Origin: Neofusicoccum parvum
Lineage: Eukaryota; Ascomycota; Dothideomycetes; Botryosphaeriales; Botryosphaeriaceae
DNA: 64,000 nt
NCBI GenBank assembly: GCA_020912385.1
Contig: CP087218.1
Location: 310,001-374,000 of the forward strand
Reading direction: 5' to 3'
A program made the translations under genes and the position numbers. The notes beneath the pieces are model-generated. The model was not told where the DNA came from, did no database searches, and saw only the letters and a list, made by a program, of their open reading frames with translations. This document shows positions 11,964 through 24,319 of this stretch, piece after piece. Position 1 is the stretch's first letter. Each line of letters starts with the position of its first letter.

Positions 11964-14843
11964 GAGGTGTTCACGATGTTTTGATGAAGGTATGCGGGTA
12001 CGCGTGTTTACGATGGCTTACGGCATGAGGTTGGGCTCGGTGGGATGTAATACTGGGACCGGGGGAAAACTTAGGAGTTTTCGGAGCGCACACATGTCTT
12101 GATACTCACCCTATTGTTGCGTTTGGTTTTTTTCTCCTACCCTCTCCTTTTCTCTTCTGTAGTAGGCACGAAGGGCTGGGTCCTGAACACTGCGAGAAGG
12201 GGGGGACGCAGATTGATGGCTCGCTCGAAAAAAGGCGAAAGCAATACAAACACCGATCAATTTGCGAATATCTGGTCTTGCTAGTGACTGACGTTGCGAT
12301 CGTTGTTCATGACCACTAGGGAGATTTAATTATCCACCTAGGACGAAGAAGCCGTGACGCTACCGTACCTATAGACCGTCGTTAAGAAAGACCTCCGTGG
12401 ATTCTCAGCCGTTCTACACTAGGGTGTCTCGTTCAACGGCCACCCGGTTCCACGACGGCTTCCTCGCGGGTCTAATTCACTCCGAAAGTGCCTCGTCGGC
12501 GCTCTCGCTCCCGCAGAGCTCCTTCTGCCCATGCGGACATTTGATCGGCAGGGCAAATCAGCTTCGACAGACTTCCGTGCTTCAGCACAATGGCCCCTCA
12601 GCACAGCCTTCGTCCTGAAAGTGCGATTGGCACGTCACTCCCTCGATGTAGCGCACCCGATCGGGCGCGCTGGCTGCGGGCGAGGGAAGCAGGCGTCGAT
12701 CAAACACGGCCTGAAGCTTGGTACGCGCACGCGCACGCAGACGCAACGAGCAAGCCTGGCCAGCGTCGTTCGTTCGACACCGCCAGCTGAACAGCACGCG
12801 AAGAGTAAGGTAAGACACGGCCGTTCTCGTGTCGATGGCAGAAGTGGAAGGCAGGCTGGGCGCATTACTCAACGCCAACCCCCCCGAACCTGGGCCCCCA
12901 ATATTTGCACAGCCCGCGATATCGTTTCGCCAGGCATGGGGTTGCTGCCTCTTCCCCGCCAGCTTTTCTTGGGCGTCTTGGCCGCGCCCTTTCCGACAAT
13001 TATGCTTACCGGGCCGCCTGGGATGGCGCATGACTTTATTTCAAATCCAACCTGCATGGCAGAGGAGGAGAGCATGCAGATGTTGGGCGAGCGTTGCTGT
13101 TGGCTCAACAACCTCCCTCTCCTTCAATTAGAAAGCGCGAGGGCACCGCACGCCGTGCAGGCACCAAACCGGTCCTCCGGCTCTCCGTCGCTTCGGAACC
13201 CGACTCGCAAGGGAAAGACGAAGCGCGGTGGTTGTTTTCTCCCCCCGATTCCGCCGCGCCGCCCGGACGTGACGGGCGTTTGAAGGAGCCCACGCTCCCC
13301 AGATGCGAACGGCTTCTGCCATGCTCCGCACGGTCGCCGCGTTGGCAACGAGCGGACGACTCGCGGGAGGCGGATGGGGATGATGTCTCCCCATAGGTGA
13401 CCTGACGTTGTTTCTCCTCTGCCGCGAGCGGAACGGCTTGCCTGATGAACGGCTTCGCCCCGCCCAGCTCGACGGTGACACGCGAGGTCCTCGGCGTCAG
13501 GCACCGCTTTGTGCGACGGTCGCACGGCGGCGGGCGGCGGCAGGAACAAGGCATTGTTTCCGCTGCTGCGGTGTGTGCCTTGCCGGGAGAGCCCCGGAGC
13601 CCAATCTCCCGCAGTCGCATGTTTTGGAGAGTCATATGCAGAAGAGGCGGCGGCCGCCTCGAGAGCGTCTGAAACACGGCGGGCGGGAGCGCGAAGGTCC
13701 AGCAGGCAGAATGCGGTGCGTCAGGCCGAGAGCTGGTCGGAGACCGGCTGGGCGGCCCCCGGGGACGGCTTAGGACCATACTCGTAGTCGCGATGTGAAG
13801 TCCGACTGGAGGGTCGTCGGCGGGTGGTTGAGACTACGGGCTGGTGGCCAGACAAAGCACGGCGGTCGAATCGGGCGGGTCGGAGGAGCTGCGGCGGGCG
13901 GGCGATCGAGTGGATGGCAGATGCAGATGTGCCGAGCGCCAGGAAAATCCAGCGGCGCCGCGCGCATCTCCCCTTTCGGCGCATGGCCAGTCGCCAGTCA
14001 GGCCGCCCATGGGGTTCGCGACGACGGCCTTCACGCTGCGCCGTCGCCAGCCTGGCCGTCGCCCGTCGCCCGTCCCCGCTCTTTTGGGGGCTCGAGCGCG
14101 TCATTCGAAGAGTCGGCGCGAAGGCCAAGGCCGATCCCCAGTCGTGCATCCTTACTCCAAACACTCGCGCTGGAGAAACGACGATCGCCGCCGCCGCGCG
14201 CTGCGGTCAGGGGAGCGGCGGCGGTGCCTGCCCGGTGCCTGCCTATCAGTCGAGGTGCGCTGCGAGGGAGGCGGCCTGCAGGTCCCGGCCGCGTCCCGCC
14301 AATTTCGCGCGCATCGCTGCGGCTGCAGGAGGCGGAGACACAGCCCGGCTGGGTCCATGGCAGCCATGGCAGCCATGCAGGGAACGACGGGCCACAGGGC
14401 ACTGGCGTTTGGCGGAAACGGACGAACGGTGGGCGGGCACTTGCCGCGCGACTACCTGTTTAGCAGCTGCACTGGTGCCGGCGCAGTGACGTCTTCCAAG
14501 TGTGATGTATATGTAACACTCTCCCTCGCCAGTCGCGTTCCGTTTCGTGTGGCTGCGCTGCACCGACCGCGTCTTCTCTTTTCTTGATCAAGCCGCTCGC
14601 TGCTCGAAGTCCGCACGCAGAGAAAAAAAGCCTCACGCCTCTCTTCACTTCCTGGCGTGCTACAAGAGCCAATACTTCTCCTGACAATCCCCACCACCTC
14701 GAAACCCACCGCACCCTTCACCGACCAACTCCCACATCCTCCAGAGGACTTAAAAGGCCGCCAAGGACACCTGTGCCTCCTCATCGACGTTATTCGACCT
14801 CGCAAACACCCCGATCCTCCAACACGCCATCCTATCAGCCACC
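11964..14843. other. Long GC-rich intergenic region
   Basis: From 12.6 to 14.5 kb all frames are open over long stretches on both strands, with arginine/alanine-rich translations and no domain, which is what GC-rich non-coding DNA gives. A 9-bp unit CCATGGCAG is repeated three times at 14355-14380. The 200 bp before 14844 are CT-rich and probably form the leader of the secreted-peptide gene. Confidence 0.5.
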
Positions 14844-15424
14844 ATGCGCTTCACCATGTCTTCCCGCCTCGTCGCCGCACTGTCCTGCCTGTTGCTCCTC
14901 AGCACCCTCCTCCTCTCCGTCACCGCCGCGCCCGTTCCCTCTTCCTCAGCTGGTCTGCAGCAGGAAGGAGTTGTCGCCGACGCTCGGGTCGCGGCACGGG
15001 AGGTTTCGTCATCGACCCGCTCCGCGTCAGCACCATCTCAGGGTAAGCATATCTCCAACCTCGACAGCCCAATCCCGCCTGGCAGTCCAGACACGTTCTG
15101 CCGCAGAGCCGGGGCCTCTGAACGGGGCCTGTTGCACCGCAATCAGTTTTCCCTCTTCCAAGGAAAAAAAAAAAGCCGACTACGTCATGGACGTCGGAGC
15201 GCCAATGGAGAACTGCCGCTAACTGCCTTATCTATGCAGAAGATGTTGAGAAGCGTTCCTCAAAGGGTCTGATGAAGCGCTCACCCGAGCCGAAGCGCTT
15301 CTCGCTCGATGACTTCACCACCATTGCCGCCGCCGCCGACAAGTACGACGGCCTCAAGCCCGAGGGCGCCGGCTTCGTCGGGTTGAAGCAGCGCGGCCTC
15401 CCTGGCTGGTCGCGGATTTTCTGA
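14844..15424 (+). CDS. Small secreted precursor with Lys-Arg (Kex2-type) processing sites
   Basis: The product is a 127-residue secretory precursor, function unknown. Exons are 14844-15042 and 15240-15424; the donor GTAAGC and acceptor TATGCAG are clean and the phase-1 join restores the frame. Residues 1 to about 29 form a classical signal peptide: a basic start, then a run of Leu/Val/Ser ending TAA-APVP, the usual cleavage context; Met5 is an alternative start. Residues 30-66 are Ser/Ala/Val-rich propeptide. Exon 2 carries dibasic sites in quick succession, in the contexts VEKR-SSKG, LMKR-SPEP and EPKR-FSLDD, then a further basic site LKQR-GLPGW near the end. Processing by Kex2 in the late Golgi would release FSLDD...-type and GLPGWSRIF-type fragments. 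There are no cysteines after the signal peptide. It could be a peptide signal, a RiPP-like precursor or an effector; the sequence does not decide. Confidence 0.75.
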
Positions 15425-18400
15425 GAAAATCACGACATTGCGCCAGCAAGGACTGGCTGCTGATGGAAACGACCCGCTGACGAAAAACACTGGATTGTAT
15501 CATTGTCGGCCTTTTTTTTTTTTTTCGCCTGGATTATCTGTTTTGGGAGGCGCTGGATTCTCTTTCTTTTCTGCAACCGCGACGATACCCTTGGAGAGAG
15601 CACGGCGCTTCTCCTGGACGAATCACTTTCTTTTCTGCATCATCATTACTTTCACTTTCCTTCGGCGCCGCCGCAACGGCGCGCGCGCAGAATCATATCA
15701 TACGGAGTAGCGACTTCCGGTAGACCCTTACCTGGCGCAAAATCACCCGGAGACATCACCACCCGAAAAGCATCGCCATCGCCGCCCGGCTCAGCACACC
15801 CTTCCGTCGCGTCTCGAGACACGAGCACCGAAATGGACCTCGTCGGACGCGGATTGATCCTCCATCGTCTCTCGTTTCACCAAACGTCAGAGATGGGGAC
15901 GGAGCGGCCGTGGCGCCATCGGCCGGGAAACGCGAACGGAACGGGATGCGGCGAGCTTGGACCCTGAGACGGCCTTGGCCTCATCCCATCCCCCGACGGA
16001 CGAGCCGACTATTATCGACTAAGCACGAGTTTGGTATCGCTTCGAAATCGAATTCTAAGTGTTGGGTGTGGGGAGCGGGCGTGTTTCAGAGGCGTCTGAA
16101 TGGGGGAGAGTGGTGTTCAGGTGTTTCGAGCAGGCATGGCGCAGGTGCCTGAGGCATTTATCTGGCATGACATGGGCCGGCGTTTTTGGTTGTTCATGGT
16201 TAGTGTGGAGAGAAGGGGGAAAGCACACACTTAGCCCTTCAACATTGCTTTGCAGCAGCTTGCAGAAGTAACACTGTAAACGATGGGCATTAGCTCCTGT
16301 ACGAATAAAGAAAGTAAAACAGTCAATCCAAGTCCACATGGCTCAACACCGAAAGCGCAATGCAAACCAGCGGCTCCCCTATCCATCATCCCCTCTCCCC
16401 AACCGCGAGAAGCACACAGCGCCTCCGTATCGACCACTACAGGCAAGCATACGACAGTCAAACAGCTCGAAGCCCTTCCCCGACGCCCTCCCGCCCTCCC
16501 ACGGCGGCCCGTCACTCCATCCAGCACCAACCGCGGCGCCACCACGCCCCGACCTGGCGGGCTTACTCCGTGCGCCAGGGCGGTAGGGCAGGTGGGCCCA
16601 CCCACCCACCCCGGTCCGATCGACGCCATGGGTCTACGTACGCTCGCGCTCTGCTCTCCAAACGAAACACATACTTACATGGGCAGCCGGGCGGCTGGGT
16701 ACGTGCAGCGCTGGCTGCCTGCCTGCCCACGGCGTAGGCAGGTAGGTAGAGCGGTGCGCCGGTCCCGAACATGCGGCGGCGGCGGGTTGTGTTCCTGCCC
16801 GGGGCGTCGTCGTCGTCGTCGTGCTGCTCGAGACAACAGCTGGGTTTGTCGGTTCGGGGTTCTTTGACGGAAGGCGGGGTTGGCGGCGCGGTGATGTGTT
16901 GGAGAGGAGGAGGGGGGTTTGGATTGCGAGTAGATTGGGTGTCTGGCTGGCTGGTTGGTGTCGCTGCCGGGTGGTCGGACGTGCGGGTCTGCAGAGGCGC
17001 GAGACGTTTCGGGTGGCGGGTGTTTGCCGTGGTCTGGCCGGTGGGGTTTGCTGGGACGGGGCTTTACAGGGCTTGGGGCAGGAACCGCATGGGTGGTCTG
17101 CGTTCCGTGAGGACGGAGGATGCACGGAGGATTGCTGCTCTAGGGCTTTGGATGGAGAGAAGGTGCGGAGAGAGGAAGTTGGAAATCGTGGCGAGTGGAT
17201 CCCTTGTTGCTCCTCTTGCTGTTCTCCTTCGCCGTTTTTCCTCTGTTGGAAGTTTTTGCCGGCCACCCGGTCGATCAGGCAGAAGGTGGGTAGACCTGGC
17301 GATTAGCCGCAAGACGTTTTGAAACGCACGTTTCTCGTTGATGTGCAGTGCTCGGGGGCTTTGCCTACTCTTGGAGATGGGCTGCAGGGGACGGAGGTGT
17401 TGATGGCGATAAGAGTGAACGCCGATATGTAAGTCACAGTGGGTACGGCAAGGGTATTGGTTTCGACTCCCAGGGAAACAGAGGGGCCTTGTCTGATCAG
17501 CCGGCGGGATGGGTTGTGAGTCGTGCGCTGTGGTGGTGAGGTTCTGGACTCGTGAGGCGTGTTTCTCATTGTTTCGCCGGTAGAGCGCCTTATCGATCCT
17601 GCGGCCCTTGATGTTCATGACTCGACTGATGGCTTGTTGTCAGCTAGATTGACTACTCGAGGCGTTTGAGGTGGACATGTGGGTCGGATATAGATCCCAC
17701 AGTATGTTATCATCGTGCTAAGATTAAGTCCCAAGCTGTTGACTCAAAGTGGGTGAAGAGGGAAGTCTGGGTAAGTGCTGTCAGGAGAGCTTCTAGAAGT
17801 GAACCAAAACGTGAAACTTTAAAGGAAGCACTCGCTCTACAGAAGGCGCAACATCTCCTGCTTTCAAATACCCAAGTCGATTGTCAGCGCAAATGAACTC
17901 AAAGAAAGCGGACATGTACGAACGCAAGAACAGAACAGGTTTCTTTTTAATGTGCGATGGACCTCCGCAGAGCCAAAAAGCAAACAGACACTCAAACTTT
18001 GAACTTGTTGGCGGCTTGATATGATGCAGAAACGTTTAGACTCTACGGGCTTGAAATGCGCTCAGTCAATGCAAGTGATGACACTCGGCAATGACAAGAG
18101 AAGTGTTTTCTAAGGAAGTCTCGGGGCAAGAAGATGATTGCGGTGTAGACCACACTTCAGACGGGCTCACTGGTATGGATCAGTGAAAGTAAAGGATCTG
18201 AGCCTTGCAACTTCTCCGGCCCGGAAGCTGTATACGTCATGCTCGGAACAGATGCGTTATCCAGCCGCTGTAGCGTTTTGAAGTGTTCGGATGAAGGTTT
18301 CCCGGATTCCAAGACTTGTCCTGGCTGCGTGGCCCTGACATACGGAGGTAAGAAGACCACACTACTCTCAGTTTTTCTAGTCATATCGCCAACCCTGATT

Positions 18401-19202
18401 TTGCAACAGCAGCAGCTTCGCGACCTTCTCACAACCAAAACCGCAGGCGTTTTGAGGAGGATGTCGAAGGGCAAAACCGTGTGGAGGTGATTCACGGCTG
18501 AGAATCAATACGAAGATCTTTTTAAGGTTTCGCGGTTAGTTTCGATTCTGTAGTCGTGGTCGCTTCTCCGACGAGTTGCGTTGCGCGACGCTGGCGCGGG
18601 CGAAGAGAATTCCGGACTCCCCCTCCAAGAAACGCCATGGCAGTTAGTAAGGTCACCAAGCCGCTCTCGGGTTGGGAGTGGAGATTCCATAGTAAAGGTC
18701 AGTCAGGTGCATTTGAGATGTCGAGAAGCTGTTGTTTGTGCAATAGCAGGTGTTGGACATGGTGCCAAGGAATGCGCTCGGTGGATTGTAGGGTGCGTGC
18801 CAGCTGGCAGAAAGGGTCATCTGTTTGCGACGTTCGAAGTTGTCGGCAAGTCGGCATTTGCGCAACCGCCCACATCACGTGGAAGGACGACAGCATGCTT
18901 CCTTGGCGGCTGTGCTTGACTTGTCCAACAGACCATTTAGTCTATTGCTTTCGGGGTTTCCGCTGCCAGTCTCGTGGCCGACCAAAGGCGTAGACTTCGT
19001 CTTTGGAATGCCCGTTTGTGATGCATCCTGAGAATGAACTGCATGCTTCCGCACCCCGTGTGTGATTCGTTCGCCTGGACAAGTCCTGCTGGTATCCGAC
19101 ACAAACCTGGCCAGGGAGAACATAAGAGAGGCAGTGACGCCGTTGTGCAATTCCTCTACACTTCACCTTCTCGTCGCCCTCATCTTCGTCATCCCAAAAA
19201 AC
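15425..19202. other. Long intergenic region
   Basis: This 3.8 kb gap has no recognisable gene. It includes a run of GTC triplets at 16805-16822 on the plus strand, a GC-rich part (16.3-17.3 kb) with chance open frames, and a less GC-rich part (17.6-18.6 kb). The last 100 bp are probably the leader of the gene at 19203. Confidence 0.5.
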
Positions 19203-19783
19203 ATGGACCACCTTGGATCTATCAAAGCCTGCTTCCTGTGCAGGGATGAGCATCCGACTCACAGCAAACTTGACACGGACGACGCTGTGGCCCAGGATTT
19301 CGTTGACACGCTCTTGACAGCGGAGAGGAAGGACAAAGATCTTGAAGAAAAGCTCGACAGCGTTGTTGGAACCTCAGGATGGAGCTGGAAGGAGGGTTTC
19401 GCCAAGGCAGTTCTTAACAAGCTCGAGCAAGCCATCAAGATCGGAGCACAGATGAGCGGCACCATGAAGGAGGCGCTCGAGAAAGCCACCGGTGCGGCTA
19501 GCGAGTTCGCGAGGGACCACCCGGTGTACTTTACCCTGATTGCACTTGGTGTGCTGGTCATCCTCACACCATGGGTGATTGAGGCTCTCGGCTTCGGGGA
19601 GCTTGGTCCGATAGAAGGTACCTTTGAACCCTTTTTCTACCTGACTTCGTATCGCTGACATCGTTTCCAGGCTCGTTTGCTGCTGCCTGGCAAAGGTCGT
19701 TTGCTGGATATGTGCCGAAAGGCGCTCTGTGGACGTACTTCCAGCGTCTCGGTATGGTTTGGAGGCGCTATGTTAAAGCTTGA
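19203..19783 (+). CDS. IFI6/IFI27-like (Ifi-6-16 domain) membrane protein
   Basis: Exons 19203-19617 and 19671-19783 (donor GTACCT, acceptor TTTCCAG, phase 1) encode 175 residues. The first 95 residues are charged and helical, with one Cys pair (CFLCRDEH) near the N-terminus. Residues about 104-135 hold a hydrophobic membrane segment (VYFTLIALGVLVILTPWVIEAL). The C-terminus after the splice matches the Gly/Ala/Ser-rich Ifi-6-16 signature as fungi have it: GFGELGPIEGSFAAAWQRSF, then GYVPKGALWTYFQRLGM. In animals, members sit in mitochondrial or nuclear membranes and affect cell death; in fungi the role is unknown. The start was set at the ATG in context AAAACATGG; the frame is open upstream but carries no better start. 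Family call is fairly safe from the C-terminal motif. Confidence 0.8.
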
Positions 19784-20430
19784 GCCACAAGCAAGGCGGA
19801 CGGTAGATGCGGGTCCTCCACTGGACGATGGAGTCCTCGGAAATCCTGTAAAATGTATGTTTTGGATAACCTGGATTAAGGTAGAATCTGTGGTGGAGTG
19901 AAATTCGGAATGGACCTAATGAAAACATACTCAGGTCTAGAACCGGAGGAGAAGTGATGCGCTGGCGAACTCGGCAGTCTAGGAGCGTATGGTGCTTAAT
20001 TTTAATCTCATTCTCAACTGATGAGAACCCATAAAGTTAAGCATGATGTGATCCCGACTGGCTCTACGTGAGTACAAATATATTCCAGACCAAACTGCTG
20101 GTCAGTGGCTTCTTCGGAAAGTGGTTTTCGGGCGTGAAGACGTGCTACTGTTCAACCAGGCTGAGTAGCACTCATTTAAAGCGTAATTTGATGGTACATT
20201 TGGCTGTATGATCATAAGACCGCACTGAGATGGGTGTGGTTGTGCGAGGGAGAAGTGAGAAGGAGCTGTGATGTTTAAGTCGCACGGAAGCCGTCCCGCG
20301 GCGCTCGGACCAAGCAAGCGCGCGGCAACGACTTGCGCGCCGCATCATCACCACCGCCGACCAGCTGCAACAGGCACAACCTCACCTTCCCTGTCCACTC
20401 CCCACACCTACCACTGAACGCGCCGCAACC
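19784..20430. other. Intergenic, upstream of LSm2
   Basis: No gene is seen. The last 130 bp become CT/CA-rich and probably form the LSm2 promoter and leader. Confidence 0.5.
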
Positions 20431-21190
20431 ATGCTCTTCTTCAGGTATGCGTCCTTCTCCCTCTCGACAGCGTTCCATCCCGGTCCATGCCCAATTCCCT
20501 CTCCGCAACCACCGCTTCGAACACTCCCCGCGGCGCCCTACCTACCGCACCTCCCACGCGCCTGCGCGTACAGCAGATACCCTCGCTCCCTCCCCCGCAC
20601 CTCCGCACACCCTGCCACCACTCACTCCTCCCGCATCTCGCACCACGCATCCACCCCGCCGCGCTCCTCAACCACCGCTGACCGACACCGCGCCGCACAG
20701 CTTCTTCAAAACCCTCGTCGACCACGAAGTCACGGTCGAGCTCAAGAACGACATCTCGATCCGCGGCACGCTGAAGAGCGTCGACCAGTTCCTCAACATC
20801 AAGCTCGACGACATCTCCGTCGTCGAGGAGCTCAAGTATCCGCACCTGGTACGGGGCCATCCCTCCACTACCTTCGCCGAACAAGCACCCACGACGAACG
20901 ATCCACTAGATTGGGAGCGGGGGGGTTTTTTTTTGGGGCCCGGAACAAAGCTGACGCGCGGCGCTGCAGAGCTCGGTCAAGAACGTCTTCATCCGCGGCA
21001 GCGTGGTGCGCTACGTGCACCTGCCCGGCGGGGCGGTCGACACGGCGTTGCTCGAGGACGCCACGAGGCGAGGTACGCATGTCCCCTTTCGCGTCTCTGT
21101 CGGCGAGGCCGCGGGTTCTTTTCGGCTGACGTGTTTGGTGCGCGGTTTGCAGAGGCGGCGCAGGCGGCGGCGAAGACGAAGCAAGGTTGA
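20431..21190 (+). CDS. lsm2: U6 snRNA-associated Sm-like protein LSm2
   Basis: LSm2 is a subunit of the Lsm1-7 ring (cytoplasmic mRNA decapping) and of the Lsm2-8 ring (U6 snRNA binding in the nucleus). Exons are 20431-20444, 20701-20848, 20970-21072 and 21153-21190; exon 1 is only 14 nt (MLFF plus part of Ser) and is followed by a 256-bp intron. The product is 100 residues, normal length. The Sm1 motif is visible as GTLKSVDQFLNIKLDD and the Sm2 motif as VFIRGSVVRYVHLP. The order MLFF-SFFKTLVDHEVTVELKND is diagnostic for LSm2 rather than other Lsm proteins, and the C-terminus (ATRREAAQ) also fits. The gene converges on the phosphodiesterase gene. Very confident. Confidence 0.97.
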
Positions 21191-21967
21191 GATGCGGATT
21201 GCTGGAGACCCCCGCGTCCGGATATCGCTGCATGCTGAAGCGTGAGAGTCGGCGGAGCTGAGGGGAAGAAAAGGTTCGGTGGGGAGATTTAGGTTCTGTG
21301 GCGGTTTGTGGGTGGAGGTTCGAAAAGGGAACGTTGATTCTAAACACGGCTCTGAAGATACATACGGCCGAGCGCATGGACTGGCTCAGCCGTGCGGATG
21401 AGGGAAGGAGCCGTGGGAAAAAAAAATGCACGTCGTGATGTTGGATCATGGAAGGAGGATCAGGCTGCTTTCAAGATATTCCCCTTTCAAGCGGTTATTG
21501 CACGAGACACGCTGAAAAGACTATACATATGTCCAGTGGACGGTGGTGGGCGAGACAGGGAGATCGCGTCACACCAAAAAAAAAAACAGAATAAAAATCA
21601 CTCGAGAAAATATCTGAAGCCCAATAATCTTCACCTGTGGTGACCGGTGGTTATTTCTCTTTGCGTAACTGTTTACCTACTCGCAGCGTGACTACTGCAA
21701 GAATATCTAACACCCAGACCTTTTCACCACCAAAGCACGCTACGAATATTAGATATTTTACGAGTATCAATGTTCGAAGCAAAAGCTCAAGCCCAAGCAC
21801 CTCACACCACAGACAAACCACGACCAGCATCCGCAACAGCTCTAACCCTGAAAACCAATCAACTCGAATGAATTCTAAACATCTACGCGGCAAACAACAG
21901 ACGTAGTCCGACAAAAAATCCGCAAAGGGTATCCCAATCCCAAACGCCTCAAAACCACACACCCGCA
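21191..21967. other. Intergenic, between convergent LSm2 and phosphodiesterase genes
   Basis: This 0.8 kb stretch contains both 3' flanks and is AT-richer from about 21480 to 21920. No gene or RNA fold was recognised. Confidence 0.5.
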
Positions 21968-24319
21968 TCACGAACTCTGGCCCTCCTCCCCCTCTCCCTT
22001 CCCCTTCTCCCCAATCTTCCCCTTCACCTCCTCGATCTTATCCCCAGCCTTGTGCGCCGTGTCGATGGCCCAGCCCTTCGCCGCGTTGACCTTATCCGAG
22101 AACCACTCCCACCAGCTCTTCTCGTCTTCCTCGTCCTCGTCATCATCCGAGCTGTCACTCTCACCGCCCTCTCCCTCCTTCGCGTCCTCATCCTCCTCGC
22201 TCGGCACCGGTTCCGCCGTCTCCGTCTCCGTTCCCGACGGCTTCGGCTGCGCCGACGCGGCCGCGCTCGCGACGGAATGGGCGGCGGACTGGGCGGCCGA
22301 GGCGGCAGCCGAGGCGGTGGCGGCAGCGGCTGTGGTGGCGGCGGCGGAGGGCGTGGGCGGGTCGGCGGGCGAGTCCTCGGGCTCGACGTCCGAGTGTAGG
22401 CCGACGGGCTTGAGGGGCAGGCGGAGGGTGCCGTTGTTGGGGGCGGGGTCGATGCCGATGCTGTCGCAGATGATGTTGTAGAGCTGGATGTTCTCTGCCG
22501 GGCAAAAGTTAGGCATGTGTGTTGTTCAAGAGGGGTTCAGGAAAGGGGCGGCTTACGGAAAGGCTCCAGCCTGCTGCCAGGCTGGTGCGGGAAGGCGGGG
22601 CCGCGCGCGATGAAGATGGCGCGCATGAGCGGGTGCTCGTGGTCGTAGCCGTGCAGGCCGTGCGGCTCGTATGCGGCGCCCGTCTGCAGGCCGGCTTGGA
22701 TATCGAACTCGTCCTTGGTGACGATTGCCCAGCCGGTCTTGGGCACGATCCAGAGCGGCGCGATGCGGTCGTTGGCGGCGAAGTGGTAGCGCTCCGGCAT
22801 GTCGAAGTCGCGCAGGTAGACCTCGATGTTGGGGTTGTGCTCGGCCTTGAACTTGAGCTCCGTGTACAACCGGTCCAGGTTGTCCGGGTTCTTGGGCCGC
22901 AGCCCGTACAGCGGCCACCCGTCGATGTGTTCGATCAGGCTGGTGTCGATGAGGTCTTCAAGCTGGATGAGGCGCGAGATGTCGGTCGTCGCCATACCGT
23001 GGTCCGACACGATGACGACGTTCACGATGTCCGTCAGATTGCGGTCCTCCAGGCCCTTGAACAAGTTTCCCAGCATGGTGTCGACCTGGGAGATGGTCGC
23101 CCTGATCTCCGTGCTGTTCGGACCATACCTGTGGCCGTCGGAATCGACGTTGGGCACATACGCAGCGATGAGCTGGGGACGGGGCTGATCTGCCAGAGCG
23201 TGCGGGCTCTCCGGACCGGGCAAGTCGAGGAAGCCCAGGATCCTGTCCACCTTTACGGAGAGCTTCTCCGAGCCGTTGTACTTGTCCACATGTGCCGGCT
23301 GGAATTCACCAACCTCTGCCTCGGAACCCGGCCACATATGGACGGCGGTTCTAATGCCTTGACTCTCGGCTGTTGACCAGACTGGATCACCTCCCCACCA
23401 CTTGCTCTGCATGCTGACCTCAAGGTGCGTATAATAGAACTCCTGCTCGTACTCCGGATCCCAAAATGTGTTGCCGACAACTCCGTGGGCCTCCGGGTAA
23501 AGACCAGTTGCGAGCGTCCAATGGTTGGGGAACGTGACACTCGGGAAGCTGGGGTTCATGTATGGTGGGGACACTCCATCGTTCACGAAGGCCTGCATCG
23601 AGGGCGTGAGGTTCCGCTGAAGGAAATCGGCGCGGAAGCCGTCGAGAGAGATGAGAATGGTTGTAGGAGCAAAAGCGGAGGTGCCATTGTGCAGCAATGT
23701 CGTGTAGTGCTTGGTGGGCCGCAAACCGGAGGCTCTGTACGCGGCGAAGAGTAGGATGAAGAATAAGAGGACGATGGAGACGTAGATGACGACGCGCAGG
23801 AAGCGCGGTTTCGAGGACTGCTCGCCTTGTTAGACTGGCTGACGGGACAGGACTCGCACATTCACATACCCGCTTCTTCTTGCCCAGTAGGGTCCGCAAC
23901 CTCTGCTCATCGGCCTCGGACGAGTCCCTTGACGAAGACCCCGATAGTCTCCCCTCTTCGGTATCATACATGAGTTCATTCTCTTCGGCACTGCGGAGAT
24001 GTCGCCTGCGGTCTCGCCCGGGCTCCTTCTGGGACTTACGTCGCGCGCCGCGGGTTGTCGTGGAGGCGCTGTCGCCACGGAACAGCCTTCCCAGCCCGCC
24101 CTTGGGGCCTCCGGATGCGCTGCGGGCAATCAGCTTCTCGCGCTCCTCCTCTTCCTCCAGCAGTGACTGGTCCTCCCTGCGGAGCTCGGCCGACGTCTTG
24201 CCCTCGTCGTAGCCATCGTCGTCTTCGTAGGCCGTGTCGCTGTCGGAGCCGGCGAGCATTGGCTGCGTGTCCTCGGCGGGCTCGCGGTGGCCGCGACGGC
24301 CGGATCGGGGCGGCGCCAT
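21968..24319 (-). CDS. Type I phosphodiesterase/nucleotide pyrophosphatase (NPP family), type II membrane protein
   Basis: It is expected to hydrolyse extracellular or lumenal nucleotide phosphodiester/pyrophosphate bonds, like yeast Npp1/Npp2. Exons on the minus strand are 24319-23870, 23817-22557 and 22494-21968 (donors GTATGT and GTAAGC), 745 residues. Residues 1-156 are hydrophilic, acidic then basic, and cytosolic; residues about 159-180 form the only clear membrane anchor (VVIYVSIVLLFFILLFAAYR). The catalytic domain (about 200-570) shows the alkaline-phosphatase-fold metal ligands: ISLDGFRADF (Asp), FPSVTFPNHW (nucleophile Thr near residue 246), NVDSDGHRYGP, VSDHGM and GLHGYDHEHP. Sequons (NGT, NLT, NGS, NST) lie on the lumenal side. 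After the conserved C-terminal strand a tail of about 170 residues is unusual: Ala/Ser-rich, then strongly acidic, then Lys/Glu-rich. The substrate is not decided by sequence. Confidence 0.93.
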
